Shown in pieces: positions 7,431 to 16,350 of a stretch of DNA of 64,000 nt. The translations under genes and the position numbers were made by a program. The stretch is from Rahnella aquatilis CIP 78.65 = ATCC 33071. GTDB taxonomy: Bacteria > Pseudomonadota > Gammaproteobacteria > Enterobacterales > Enterobacteriaceae. Each line of letters begins with the position of its first letter. The stretch's first letter is position 1. The stretch covers positions 248,001-312,000 of the forward strand of contig NC_016835.1 of the NCBI RefSeq assembly GCF_000241955.1, written 5' to 3'. The notes under the pieces were generated by a model. It searched no databases and was not told the DNA's origin. It saw only the letters and a program-made list of their open reading frames with translations.

Positions 7431-9791
7431 ATGTCCATTTCACGCTCACGCGTTGTTCGTTCTTTTGGCAAAACAACACCACTGGCGATCGCTATTCACT
7501 GCGCGATCATTCCTGCTGCGCTGATGTCTGCGCTTCCCGCTGCGGCTGCGGTTCAGTCTGCGTCTTATCAGATTGCTGCGGGCGATCTTGATACCGCACT
7601 GAATCAGTTTGCGGCCAAAGCGGGTATCACACTGTCGGTGGATTCATCGCTGACGCGCGGCAAGCACAGCAACGGGTTGCAGGGAAATTATACCCCTGAT
7701 GATGGCCTGACGGCGCTGCTGGCAGACAGCGGGCTGGAAGCCAAATCACTGGGTAATAGTGCTTTTACGCTGGCGGCTATCCCGGTACCGGTACAGACGC
7801 CGGAATCACTGACCGTGGTCGGTGACTGGCTGGCGGATGCGCGTGAAAACGACGTTTTTGAGCATGGCGGGGCGCGTGATGTCATCCGTCGTGAAGACTT
7901 TGTGAAAACCGGCGCGACGACGGTGCGTGAAGTGATGAACCGCATTCCGGGTGTGAATGCGCCGGAAAATAACGGCACCGGCAGTCACGATATGGCGATG
8001 AATTTCGGTATCCGTGGCCTGAACCCGCGCCTTGCCAGCCGAACAACCGTGCTGATGGACGGCATTCCGGTGCCGTTCGCGCCTTACGGCCAGCCGCAAC
8101 TTTCCCTTGCGCCGGTTTCACCCGGTAACATGGATGCGGTGGATGTGGTACGCGGCGGCGGTGCGGTGCGTTACGGGCCGCAAAGCGTCGGCGGCGTGGT
8201 GAACTTTGTCACCCGTGCCATACCGAAAGATTTTGGTATCGAAGCCGGAACGGAAGGCACTTACAGCCCGACCTCCAGCCAGAATCACCCGAAAGGCACC
8301 GGCAACCTGATGATTGGCGGTACGGCGGATAACGGCCTCGGTGGCGCATTATTGTATTCCGGCACCCGCGGCAGCGACTGGCGTGAACACAGCGCGACGA
8401 AAATCGACGACGTGATGCTGAAAACCCGTTACGCGCCGAATGAAATCCACACGTTTAACAGCCTGCTGCAATATTACGAAGGCCGCGCAGAAATGCCGGG
8501 CGGTTTGTCCCGTGCCGATTACAATGCCAGCCGTTTTCAGTCCACGCGCCCGTACGACGAATTCTGGGGACGCCGCCAGCTCGCCAGTTTCGGTTATCAG
8601 TACCAGCCGGATCAACAGCATAAATTCAACATTCAGAGCTTCTACACCTACACGCTGCGCAGCGGCTATCTCGATCAGGGCAAAAATCTGACGCTTTCCC
8701 CGCGCCAGTATTGGGTGCGTGGTATCGAACCGCGTTACAGCCAGAGCTTCAATCTGGGCCAGACCGCGCATGAAGTGGGCGTCGGTTACCGCTACGTCAG
8801 CGAATCTACCCACGAACTGCGCTACTACAGCCCGGCTAAATCCGGCGTACTGCCGACCGGCAACAGCCCGTATGACCGCGATACCCAGTCCGGCACGCAG
8901 GCCAACGCGTTTTATATCGATGACCGTATCGACGTCGGCGACTGGACCCTCACGCCGGGTATGCGCTACGAACATATCCAGTCTTACCAGAATAACTATA
9001 TCAAAGGCACGAAGCAGGAAATCAGCTACAACGCGCCGCTGCCTGCGCTGAATGTCGTGTATCACCTGAACGACGCCTGGAATATTTACGGCAACACCGA
9101 AGGTTCTTTCGGCACCGTGCAGTACAGCCAGATTGGCAAAGCGGTGGACAGCGGCAACATCGGGCCGGAAAAAGCCCGCACCTGGGAACTGGGTACGCGC
9201 TTTGATAACAACATTGTGAAAGCGGAAGTCGGTCTGTTCCTGATCAACTTTAACAATCAGTACGATTCCAGCCAGACCACCGACAGCGTAACCGCGCGCG
9301 GTAAAACCCGTCACACCGGGCTGGAAAGCCAGATCCGTTACGACCTGTCCGATCTGTCGCCGAAACTGGAAAACGTCTCTGCCTACGCCAGTTATGCCTA
9401 TGTCAACGCGGTGATCCGCGAAGAGGGCGATACGCATGGCAATCAGGTGCCGTTCTCGCCGAAAAACAAGGGCACGCTGGGGCTGGATTACACACCGGGC
9501 AACTGGTTCTTCAACGTCAACAGCGAATACCAGTCCGGTCAGTTTGCTGACAACGCCAACACGGTCGAAGAAAGTGCTGACGGCAGCACCGGCCGCATTC
9601 CGGGCTTTATGCTGTGGGGCGCACGGGCCGGTTATCAGTTCGGTGCAGACATGGCAAACCTGAACCTGGCTTTCGGTGTGAAAAACATTTTCGATCACGA
9701 ATATTTCACCCGCGCCTATGACGATAACAACAAAGGCATCTACGCAGGGCAGCCGCGCACGTTGTATATGCAAGGCTCCCTGAAGTTCTGA
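7431..9791 (+). CDS. fecA: TonB-dependent ferric citrate receptor
   Basis: The protein has 786 residues (E. coli FecA about 774). A signal peptide ends near residue 38 (LPAAAA). The N-terminal signalling (STN) domain at about 40-115 ([21 protein letters not shown]) is what marks transducing receptors. A TonB-box-like ESLTVVG follows near 124, then the plug domain ([21 protein letters not shown] near 240) and a 22-strand barrel ending in the terminal aromatic pattern LYMQGSLKF. It imports ferric dicitrate across the outer membrane and signals through FecR to FecI. It sits 135 bp after fecR and 51 bp before fecB. Confidence 0.96.
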   Translation: MSISRSRVVRSFGKTTPLAIAIHCAIIPAALMSALPAAAAVQSASYQIAAGDLDTALNQFAAKAGITLSVDSSLTRGKHSNGLQGNYTPDDGLTALLADSGLEAKSLGNSAFTLAAIPVPVQTPESLTVVGDWLADARENDVFEHGGARDVIRREDFVKTGATTVREVMNRIPGVNAPENNGTGSHDMAMNFGIRGLNPRLASRTTVLMDGIPVPFAPYGQPQLSLAPVSPGNMDAVDVVRGGGAVRYGPQSVGGVVNFVTRAIPKDFGIEAGTEGTYSPTSSQNHPKGTGNLMIGGTADNGLGGALLYSGTRGSDWREHSATKIDDVMLKTRYAPNEIHTFNSLLQYYEGRAEMPGGLSRADYNASRFQSTRPYDEFWGRRQLASFGYQYQPDQQHKFNIQSFYTYTLRSGYLDQGKNLTLSPRQYWVRGIEPRYSQSFNLGQTAHEVGVGYRYVSESTHELRYYSPAKSGVLPTGNSPYDRDTQSGTQANAFYIDDRIDVGDWTLTPGMRYEHIQSYQNNYIKGTKQEISYNAPLPALNVVYHLNDAWNIYGNTEGSFGTVQYSQIGKAVDSGNIGPEKARTWELGTRFDNNIVKAEVGLFLINFNNQYDSSQTTDSVTARGKTRHTGLESQIRYDLSDLSPKLENVSAYASYAYVNAVIREEGDTHGNQVPFSPKNKGTLGLDYTPGNWFFNVNSEYQSGQFADNANTVEESADGSTGRIPGFMLWGARAGYQFGADMANLNLAFGVKNIFDHEYFTRAYDDNNKGIYAGQPRTLYMQGSLKF

Positions 9792-9842
9792 GACCCGCCG
9801 GGTTTCGGCAATATTTAATGACTGATAACGCACAGAGGTTTT

Positions 9843-10748
9843 ATGTCTTTTTTCTCCCGCTTTGCGCTTTTTGCCAGCTTATGTTTTTTACTGCCTGCCG
9901 CGCAGGCCGTGACGGTAACCGATCAGCAGGGCAGTTTTACGATTGATAGCACGCCAAAACGGGTAGTGGTGCTGGAACTGTCCTTTGTGGATGCGCTGGC
10001 GGTGGTGGATGTCAGCCCGGTGGGTGTGGCAGACGATAACGATGCGGATCGCATTTTACCGCAGGTGCGTCAGCGCATCAGCGCCTGGCAGTCGGTCGGC
10101 ACGCGTTCGCAGCCGAGCCTTGAGGCGATTGCCGCGCTGAAACCGGATTTGATCATCGCCGACAGCAGCCGTCACAGCGGAATTTACGCCGCACTGAAAG
10201 GCATTGCACCGACGCTGCTGCTGAAATCCCGCAATGAAACCTACAGTGAGGATCTGGCGTCAGCGGCGATCATCGGCAAGGTGCTGGGCAAAGATGTGCT
10301 GATGCAACAACGGCTGAAGGAACATCACCAGCGGATGCAGGCGTTTGCCGCGCAGTTGCCAAAAGGTACGCAGGTGGTTTTCGGCACGTCGCGCGAGCAG
10401 CAGTTCAATCTGCATACGCGCGACTCCTACACCGGCAGCGTGCTGACCTCGCTCGGCCTGATTGTGCCGGAGCCGGTTAACCAGCAGGCGCTGGCCAATA
10501 TCAGCTTCGAACAGTTGCTGGCGATCAATCCGGACTGGCTGATCGTTGCGCACTACCGTCAGGAAAGCATCGTGCGCCAGTGGCAGCAGGATCCGCTGTG
10601 GCAGATGATGAAAGCCGCGCAGCAAAAACAGGAGGCGTCGGTGGACAGTAACGTCTGGGCGCGGATGCGCGGGGTATTTGCCGCCGAACAGATCGCCCGC
10701 GACACGGTGCAGATCCTGCATCATCAGGCGCTTAAAACCGCACCATGA
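9843..10748 (+). CDS. fecB: Ferric citrate periplasmic binding protein
   Basis: The protein has 301 residues. A signal peptide ends at AQA near residue 22. A class III (FecB/BtuF-type) binding protein follows, with PKRVVVLELSFVDALAVV and IAALKPDLIIAD typical of the N-lobe. It delivers iron or ferric citrate to the FecCD permease. Its end overlaps fecC by 4 bp, showing translational coupling. A GC-rich repeat (ACCCGCCGGGT, about 9793-9803) lies in the fecA-fecB gap, where an attenuating hairpin would lower downstream expression relative to fecA. Confidence 0.94.
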   Translation: MSFFSRFALFASLCFLLPAAQAVTVTDQQGSFTIDSTPKRVVVLELSFVDALAVVDVSPVGVADDNDADRILPQVRQRISAWQSVGTRSQPSLEAIAALKPDLIIADSSRHSGIYAALKGIAPTLLLKSRNETYSEDLASAAIIGKVLGKDVLMQQRLKEHHQRMQAFAAQLPKGTQVVFGTSREQQFNLHTRDSYTGSVLTSLGLIVPEPVNQQALANISFEQLLAINPDWLIVAHYRQESIVRQWQQDPLWQMMKAAQQKQEASVDSNVWARMRGVFAAEQIARDTVQILHHQALKTAP

Positions 10749-11749
10749 TGGCAGTAAAATATCTGTTTGCCGGGTGGCGCTGGACGCTGCCCCTGTTCAT
10801 ATTGGGCGTCAGCTTCTGGCTGACGCTTTTTTGCCGTTCTGCGGTGCCCATTGGCGCGGTGGAATCTTTGCGTGCCTTGCTGCCCGGCCCGCCGGTTTCT
10901 CTGGCGCAGGCGCTGGTACTGAACCTGCGCCTGCCGCGCAGTCTGGTGGCGATGCTGCTCGGCGCCAGTCTGGCGCTGGCGGGCAGTTTGCTGCAAACCC
11001 TCACCCGCAATCCGCTGGCGTCGCCTTCACTGTTTGGCATCAACGCCGGAGCGTCACTGGCGATGGTATTGGTCAGCGCACTCAGCCCGCAACTTTTCTC
11101 CGGCTTCAGCATCGCGCTGGTGGCCGCGCTGGGCGGCGGTGTCAGTTGGGGCACGGTGATGCTGACGGGCGGCGGCTGGCGGCAGGCTGGCGATCGCAGC
11201 CGGTTGATCCTCGCCGGCGTGGCGGTTTCTGCACTGTGCGCCGCACTGGCCAAAGCCACGCTGATCCTCTCCGAAGATCATGCCTACGGCATTCTGAGCT
11301 GGCTGGCCGGTGGCGTGGCACATGCCCGCTGGCCGGAATTCTGGCACCTGTTTCCGTTCACCGCGATCATCGCGCCGTGGGTGTTGCTGCTTGCCGGTCG
11401 CCTGAACCTGTTACAGGTCAGCGACGACAGCGCGCAGACACTGGGCGTGAACCTGCCGCGTTTGCGCCTGACCATCAATCTGATGGTGTTGCTGCTGGTC
11501 GGTGCCTGTGTCAGCGTCGCCGGACCGCTGGCGTTTATCGGCCTGCTGGTGCCGCATATTTCCCGTTACTGGATTGGCTATGATTTGCGCCGTATGTTGC
11601 CGCTCAGCATGATTTTCGGGGCCACGCTGATGCTGCTGGCCGATTTACTGGCGCGCTTTCTGGCGTGGCCGGGTGAATTACCGGCGGGCGTGGTGCTGGC
11701 GCTGATTGGCGCACCGTTCTTTGTCTGGCTGGTGAGGACGCGCACATGA
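10745..11749 (+). CDS. fecC: Ferric citrate ABC permease subunit FecC
   Basis: The protein has 334 residues with about nine to ten membrane segments of the FecCD family. Diagnostic stretches are LPRSLVAMLLGASLALAGSL (about 55-75), NPLASPSLFGINAGA (about 83-97) and GPLAFIGLLVPHISR (about 259-273). It forms the inner-membrane channel with FecD and is powered by FecE. It overlaps fecB and fecD by 4 bp each. Confidence 0.95.
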   Translation: MMAVKYLFAGWRWTLPLFILGVSFWLTLFCRSAVPIGAVESLRALLPGPPVSLAQALVLNLRLPRSLVAMLLGASLALAGSLLQTLTRNPLASPSLFGINAGASLAMVLVSALSPQLFSGFSIALVAALGGGVSWGTVMLTGGGWRQAGDRSRLILAGVAVSALCAALAKATLILSEDHAYGILSWLAGGVAHARWPEFWHLFPFTAIIAPWVLLLAGRLNLLQVSDDSAQTLGVNLPRLRLTINLMVLLLVGACVSVAGPLAFIGLLVPHISRYWIGYDLRRMLPLSMIFGATLMLLADLLARFLAWPGELPAGVVLALIGAPFFVWLVRTRT

Positions 11750-12708
11750 CCCGGCAGTTCACTCTTTTCCTCACGCTCAGCGCGTTGTTGCTGCTGACTT
11801 TTGTGATTTCCCTGCGCTACGGAACCCACACGCTGACGTTTGAGCAAATGCGTCTGGCAGTATCGCCCGCTGACAGCAACCATTTTCCGCTGTTTGAATA
11901 CCGGTTGCCGCGCACCTTGCTGGCGATGCTGGTCGGTGCGGCGCTGGCGCTTTCCGGCGTGCTGGTGCAGGGAATTATCCGCAATCCGCTGGCCTCGCCG
12001 GACATTCTGGGGGTTAATCATGCTGCCGGATTAGCGTCAGCAGGGGCGCTGATGCTATTGCCTGCACTGCCGGTGTTATGGCTGCCGCCGCTGGCGTTTA
12101 CCGGCGGCATCGCCGCTTTTGTGTTGCTGCGCCTGATGGCCGGGCGTTCAGCACCGCTGCGTCTGGCGCTGACGGGGGTTGCGCTGACCGCCTTTTACGC
12201 CAGCCTGACTGACTATCTGATGCTGTCGCACCCGATGGAAATCAACAATGCACTGCTGTGGCTGACCGGCAGCCTGTGGGGGCGCGGCTGGAATTTTGTT
12301 GAGATAGTCGCGCCGTGGTTGCTGATCCTGCTGCCGCTGAGTCTGTGGTTTTGCCGCGACCTGGATGTGCTGGCGCTCGGTGATGACAGCGCCTCGACGC
12401 TGGGTATTCGCGTATCCCGCGTGCAGCGGCTGGTGTTGTTGCTGGCAGTGGCGCTGGCGGCGATAAGTGTTGCGGCGTGCGGGCCGGTTGGTTTTATCGG
12501 TTTAGTGGCACCGCACCTGACCCGCAAACTGGTCGGCGGTCGTCACCGTGTGCTGATCCCCGCGTCATTACTGGTCGGGGCGCTGATTCTGCTGCTGGCC
12601 GATGTGCTGGCGCGAACGCTGCACCCGCCACTGGAACTGCCTGCGGGCGTATTAACGGCGGTGATCGGTGCGCCGTATTTCTTCTGGCTATTAATGAGAA
12701 CCCGCTGA
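11746..12708 (+). CDS. fecD: Ferric citrate ABC permease subunit FecD
   Basis: The protein has 320 residues and is a second FecCD-family permease, paralogous to FecC. It has LPRTLLAMLVGAALALSGVL, NPLASPDILGVNHAAG and GPVGFIGLVAPHLTRKLVGG at the positions matching FecC. It partners FecC as a heterodimer. The stop is 2 bp before the fecE start. Confidence 0.95.
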   Translation: MTRQFTLFLTLSALLLLTFVISLRYGTHTLTFEQMRLAVSPADSNHFPLFEYRLPRTLLAMLVGAALALSGVLVQGIIRNPLASPDILGVNHAAGLASAGALMLLPALPVLWLPPLAFTGGIAAFVLLRLMAGRSAPLRLALTGVALTAFYASLTDYLMLSHPMEINNALLWLTGSLWGRGWNFVEIVAPWLLILLPLSLWFCRDLDVLALGDDSASTLGIRVSRVQRLVLLLAVALAAISVAACGPVGFIGLVAPHLTRKLVGGRHRVLIPASLLVGALILLLADVLARTLHPPLELPAGVLTAVIGAPYFFWLLMRTR

Positions 12709-12710
12709 TT

Positions 12711-13478
12711 ATGCAACTCAGTGCAGAAAATCTGACTGCCGGATACGGCAATAAAAATATCCTTAATGGCCTGTCGCTGACGCTACCCGCCGGGAAAATT
12801 ACCGCGCTGATCGGCCCGAACGGCTGCGGAAAATCCACGCTGCTGAAATGCTTTTCACGTTTGCTGACACCGGCTTGCGGTACGTTGCGTCTCGGTGATG
12901 ATGATTTATCTACGCTGCATGGCCGCCCTCTCGCCCGCAAACTGGCGTTACTGCCGCAGCAGCATATTGCGCCGGAAGGTATCAGCGTGCGTGAACTGGT
13001 GGGCTATGGCCGCAGCCCGTGGCTGAACCTGTGGGGCAGGCTGGGGCAGCAGGATAAGACCATCGTCGAACGGGCGATGCAGGAAACCAATATCACAGAA
13101 CTGGCAGAGAAACGCGTCAGTGAACTCTCCGGCGGGCAGCGTCAGCGGGTGTTTCTGGCGATGGTGCTGGCGCAGGATACGCCGCTGGTGCTGCTCGACG
13201 AGCCGACCACCTACCTCGATATCAGCCATCAGGTCGAGCTGATGAGCCTGTTGCGCAGTCAGAATCAGCAGGGGAAAACGCTGGTGGCGGTGCTCCATGA
13301 TCTGAATCAGGCCAGCCGTTATTGTGATTATCTGGTGATGATGGCAGCGGGAAAAATTATCGCGCAGGGCACACCGGAAGAGGTGATGACACCCGAATTG
13401 CTGGCACAGGTGTTTGATATTGATGCGCAAATCTATCCGGAACCGGTAACGGGTAAACCGATGTGTATCGTGCGGTGA
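12711..13478 (+). CDS. fecE: Ferric citrate ABC transporter ATPase
   Basis: The start at ATG 12711 gives 255 residues, the same length as E. coli FecE. An upstream in-frame extension to 12477 lies wholly within fecD and is rejected. Walker A is GPNGCGKST (about 35-43), the signature LSGGQRQR (about 139-146), Walker B VLLDEPTT (about 159-166), and the H-loop VLHD is present. It powers FecCD. A terminator follows at once, closing the operon. Confidence 0.95.
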   Translation: MQLSAENLTAGYGNKNILNGLSLTLPAGKITALIGPNGCGKSTLLKCFSRLLTPACGTLRLGDDDLSTLHGRPLARKLALLPQQHIAPEGISVRELVGYGRSPWLNLWGRLGQQDKTIVERAMQETNITELAEKRVSELSGGQRQRVFLAMVLAQDTPLVLLDEPTTYLDISHQVELMSLLRSQNQQGKTLVAVLHDLNQASRYCDYLVMMAAGKIIAQGTPEEVMTPELLAQVFDIDAQIYPEPVTGKPMCIVR

Positions 13479-13479
13479 C

Positions 13480-13502
13480 ATGGGGTGTTAACCCCATTTT
13501 TA
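13480..13502 (+). terminator. Intrinsic terminator of the fec operon
   Basis: ATGGGGT (13480-13486) pairs perfectly with ACCCCAT (13491-13497) around a GTTA loop, followed by five Ts. It sits between the fecE stop and the convergent hcp stop, so it could also act on the minus strand. Confidence 0.85.
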
Positions 13503-13988
13503 TCATGACCGGTCATTCCATTCATCGGTATATTTAATATTGCCGTCAACACAGTGCCAGGTGATTTTGTTGTACATCATTGACACTGATTCCATGTGAT
13601 TAATCTGCGAATTACCCGACATTTTAACGTTCGGCATCCCGGGATTTACGCCAGTAATCTTCACGCCCTCAATCGTCATAATAAAATAAGCCTCTTCTCG
13701 CCCGGCATCGTTAATACGATACCAGCGGATCTCAGCGGATTTTAGCGTTTGGCCTTTTGAGACCGCTTTATATAAATAAGGACTCGACGAATCGAATTCC
13801 TTTTCAAACATCATCGGTGAATGAGAACGTGTCCCGGTAATGCTGCCACTGCGGCTATCGACGGGAATATTCAGACCGTGGCTGAAACCGATGATCTCAA
13901 TACTTCCCTCACGCCCTGCAACATCCACTGAACCTTTAATAGCGGAACCGCCATCATCATAAAGCCACATATAAGCGGGTATCGGCAT
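13503..13988 (-). CDS. Hcp-family type VI secretion tube protein (orphan copy 1)
   Basis: The protein has 161 residues with the Hcp fold signature: YMWLYDDGGSAIKGS at the start, SGSITGTRSHSPMMFEKEFD near 45-65, and a C-terminal KITWHCVDGNIKYTDEW. Hcp forms hexameric rings that build the T6SS tube and can carry small effectors in the lumen. No structural T6SS genes lie nearby. It diverges from a Tlde1-like effector gene 190 bp away, so this is an orphan hcp-effector islet. A second hcp at 57805 is related but clearly different in sequence. Confidence 0.92.
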   Translation of the reverse strand: MPIPAYMWLYDDGGSAIKGSVDVAGREGSIEIIGFSHGLNIPVDSRSGSITGTRSHSPMMFEKEFDSSSPYLYKAVSKGQTLKSAEIRWYRINDAGREEAYFIMTIEGVKITGVNPGMPNVKMSGNSQINHMESVSMMYNKITWHCVDGNIKYTDEWNDRS

Positions 13989-14178
13989 GGTTGTAATTCC
14001 CTTTAGTAAAATGAGACTTCACGTTATGCCCATACTGCTATTAGTGCAATTAGCGGATGTCGTAACAAACTGAATTTTCAGAATTTTATTATCAATTCAG
14101 GCCGTCCTGGCGTCTGTTTTTTGCGGTGCGATTCCTGTAGTGTCTTCCCTTAGGCTAAATTTTCAAAAAGGCGGTTTC

Positions 14179-14706
14179 ATGGCTTTACAAGGAAAGTTTG
14201 TTATTAATGATGCGGATTACTGTCCTTTGTTGATGTACGGAGTAGGTACCTACATGGCCTATTCTGGCAAAGATGCGTATCGCAACAGGGCAAGTTGTAG
14301 TGGAATTCTTAATTTGGGGCCGATTCCACATGGCCGCTATCATATTATCAAACGAGCAACGGGCGGGGTGAAAGGTATTGTAAGGGCTGATCTTCGTGAT
14401 TCCTATTCGTGGTTTACGCCTACCCCGGTGATTAAGGCGGAGTGGTTTGCTCTTTATCGGGACGATGGTTCAATAGATGACAAAACGTGGATTGAAGGGG
14501 TTGAGCGTGGTAATTTTCGCCTGCATCCCCCGGGTCCACTAGGAATTTCTTTAGGATGTATCACCCTTCAGCATCGCAGTGATTTTATGGCTATTCGTCA
14601 GGCCCTGATGTCTACCCGGCAGACAGAATTACCTAATGGTTTAATGAGTTATGGAATGATAGAGGTGATCCTGAATGGACAGGCGTCGTGTGGCAACGGG
14701 ATGTAG
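14179..14706 (+). CDS. Tlde1-like (DUF2778) peptidoglycan-modifying T6SS effector
   Basis: The protein has 175 residues from ATG 14179, which has the purine-rich AAGGCGG upstream; an in-frame GTG at 14140 is less likely. The N-terminal GTYMAYSGKDAYRN and PIPHGRYHI, and the catalytic-type RLHPPGPLGISLGCITL (His, then S-x-G-C, about residues 115-131), match the Tlde1/L,D-transpeptidase-fold effectors. Those enzymes act in the periplasm of target cells, cleaving or exchanging tetrapeptide stems. It overlaps the next small membrane protein by 32 bp, fitting an effector-immunity pair, and is divergent from hcp. Confidence 0.82.
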   Translation: MALQGKFVINDADYCPLLMYGVGTYMAYSGKDAYRNRASCSGILNLGPIPHGRYHIIKRATGGVKGIVRADLRDSYSWFTPTPVIKAEWFALYRDDGSIDDKTWIEGVERGNFRLHPPGPLGISLGCITLQHRSDFMAIRQALMSTRQTELPNGLMSYGMIEVILNGQASCGNGM

Positions 14707-14941
14707 AATTTTAATCGGCTTGGGGATTTACATTCTGGTTTTTCTTATTCTGCGGCCTTCATCCCCGGTGACTAAAGAACAATATGCTTTTTGGAATGAA
14801 TCAGCCGCTATATTTGGAGAACCAGATGTTGAAGGTTTTATCGGATGGGCGCTATTTATCATTTGTCCTGTTATTACCGTTATTTTATATCAGGTGATCG
14901 TCAGGCTTTTACACTGGCATCTCAACAAACCTGGTAAATGA
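14675..14941 (+). CDS. Probable membrane immunity protein for the Tlde1-like effector
   Basis: The protein has 88 residues with two membrane helices (about 9-26, ILIGLGIYILVFLIL, and about 55-78, GWALFIICPVITVILYQVIV) separated by a short loop that would face the periplasm. The gene overlaps the effector end by 32 bp, so the two are coupled. Position, size and topology suggest it protects the producer's cell wall from the effector. No direct sequence recognition supports the call; it is made from context. Confidence 0.65.
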   Translation: MDRRRVATGCRILIGLGIYILVFLILRPSSPVTKEQYAFWNESAAIFGEPDVEGFIGWALFIICPVITVILYQVIVRLLHWHLNKPGK

Positions 14942-14972
14942 TGAATCCGTGAACACGATCAAAGCGGCGAGA

Positions 14973-15056
14973 TTAAACCCGCCGCGCATTTTCAAGATTT
15001 CCCCTTCCTTCTACTCCCATGCTCTGCAGCGTGAAAATAGGGTTTTTCATTGCCAT
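14973..15056 (-). CDS. Possible 27-residue peptide, divergent from lldD
   Basis: An ATG at 15056 is preceded by GAGAGAAAACA, the same 11 bases that precede the lldD start on the other strand. It opens 27 codons beginning MAMKNPIFTLQSM and ending ARRV. A GC-rich hairpin (14964-14969 with 14980-14985) followed by TTT on this strand overlaps the stop and could end the transcript. Whether the peptide is made is unknown; no family was recognised. Confidence 0.35.
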   Translation of the reverse strand: MAMKNPIFTLQSMGVEGRGNLENARRV

Positions 15057-15146
15057 TGTTTTCTCTCAGGTTGTGTTTATCAGCTACACTTTTGACACCC
15101 CTACAGCGCCAATTACAAGAGCGCAAGATAACGAGAGAAAACAATG
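15054..15146. repeat. 14-bp perfect inverted repeat spanning the lldD start codon
   Basis: GAGAGAAAACAATG at 15133-15146 contains the lldD ribosome site and ATG. Its exact reverse complement lies at 15054-15067, 65 bp upstream. In an mRNA starting left of 15054 the two arms could pair and hide the start. Alternatively they are two divergent translation starts. Confidence 0.8.
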
Positions 15147-16307
15147 ATTATTTCAGCATCAACGGACTACCGCGCTGCGGCAAAAAGTAAACTGCCGCCC
15201 TTCCTGTTTCATTACATCGACGGCGGCGCTTACAACGAGCATACGCTCAGACGTAACACCGCCGATCTGGCTGACATCGCCCTGCGTCAGCGCATCCTCA
15301 AAAACATGTCCGATCTCAGTCTTGAAACCCAGCTGTTTGGCGAAAAGCTGGCGATGCCCGTCGTGCTGGCACCGGTGGGTCTGACCGGTATGTATGCGCG
15401 ACGCGGCGAAGTGCAGGCGGCCCGCGCGGCGGCGAAAAAAGGCATTCCTTTCACACTTTCCACTGTCTCTGTCTGTCCGATTGAAGAAGTGGCACCGGCC
15501 ATTGACCGCCCGATGTGGTTCCAGCTTTACGTATTAAAAGACCGGGGTTTCATGCGCAATGCGCTGGAGCGTGCGCAGGCAGCGGGCGTCAGGACGCTGG
15601 TGTTTACCGTGGATATGCCGACGCCCGGCGCACGTTATCGTGATGCGCATTCCGGCATGAGTGGCCCGAACGCCGCAGTACGCCGGATGTTTCAGGCGGT
15701 GATGCATCCGCAATGGGCGTGGGATGTCGGCCTGAACGGCAAACCGCATGATCTCGGTAATGTCTCGGCCTATCGCGGCAAACCGACCACGCTGGAAGAT
15801 TATATCGGCTGGCTGGCGGCGAACTTCGACCCCTCGATTTCATGGAAAGATCTGGAGTGGATCCGTGAGTTCTGGAAAGGCCCGATGATTATCAAAGGTA
15901 TTCTGGATCCGGAAGATGCAAAAGACGCGGTAAAATTTGGTGCGGATGGCATTGTGGTCTCCAACCACGGGGGACGTCAGCTTGACGGCGTGCTGTCCAC
16001 CGCTCACGCATTGCCCGCGATAGCTGACGCGGTGAAAGGCGACATCACCATTCTTGCGGATTCCGGCATCCGTACCGGGCTGGACGTGGTGCGTATGATC
16101 GCGCTCGGTGCGGACAGTGTGCTGCTGGGCAGGGCGTTTGTGTATGCGCTGGCGGCAGCGGGCGAGGCCGGGGTCATTAACCTGCTGAACCTGATCGAAA
16201 AAGAGATGCGGGTGGCGATGATACTGACCGGGGCGAAATCCATTGCTGACATCAGTGCGGATTCGCTGGTTTACGGACGGGATCAGGTGCATCGCGCGAC
16301 CTTGTAA
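15144..16307 (+). CDS. lldD: L-lactate dehydrogenase (FMN-dependent)
   Basis: The protein has 387 residues and is an alpha-hydroxy-acid oxidase family TIM barrel. It has [18 protein letters not shown] near residue 22, [18 protein letters not shown] near 154, and the active-site [14 protein letters not shown] with the catalytic histidine at residue 275. LldD oxidises L-lactate to pyruvate and passes electrons to quinones at the inner membrane. The permease and regulator usually linked with it (lldP, lldR) are absent here, so the gene is solitary. The start region has an unusual inverted repeat. Confidence 0.94.
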   Translation: MIISASTDYRAAAKSKLPPFLFHYIDGGAYNEHTLRRNTADLADIALRQRILKNMSDLSLETQLFGEKLAMPVVLAPVGLTGMYARRGEVQAARAAAKKGIPFTLSTVSVCPIEEVAPAIDRPMWFQLYVLKDRGFMRNALERAQAAGVRTLVFTVDMPTPGARYRDAHSGMSGPNAAVRRMFQAVMHPQWAWDVGLNGKPHDLGNVSAYRGKPTTLEDYIGWLAANFDPSISWKDLEWIREFWKGPMIIKGILDPEDAKDAVKFGADGIVVSNHGGRQLDGVLSTAHALPAIADAVKGDITILADSGIRTGLDVVRMIALGADSVLLGRAFVYALAAAGEAGVINLLNLIEKEMRVAMILTGAKSIADISADSLVYGRDQVHRATL

Positions 16308-16317
16308 CATGCTGAGG

Positions 16318-16350
16318 GGGCGCGATTTCGTTCGAAGCCGCGCCCTGTTT
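16318..16350 (+). terminator. Probable terminator between lldD and the diguanylate cyclase
   Basis: GGGCGCG (16318-16324) pairs with CGCGCCC (16339-16345) and is followed by TGTTTC. It lies 10 bp after the lldD stop, between convergent genes. The T-run is poor. Confidence 0.5.

Noticed and set aside
8349..9833. Open frame of 494 codons antisense to fecA
   Set aside because: It is a mirror of the GC-rich codon usage of fecA; no RBS, and the sequence has no protein-family character.
12477..12710. N-terminal extension of fecE
   Set aside because: It overlaps fecD completely; the ATG at 12711 gives the family length and the usual N-terminus.
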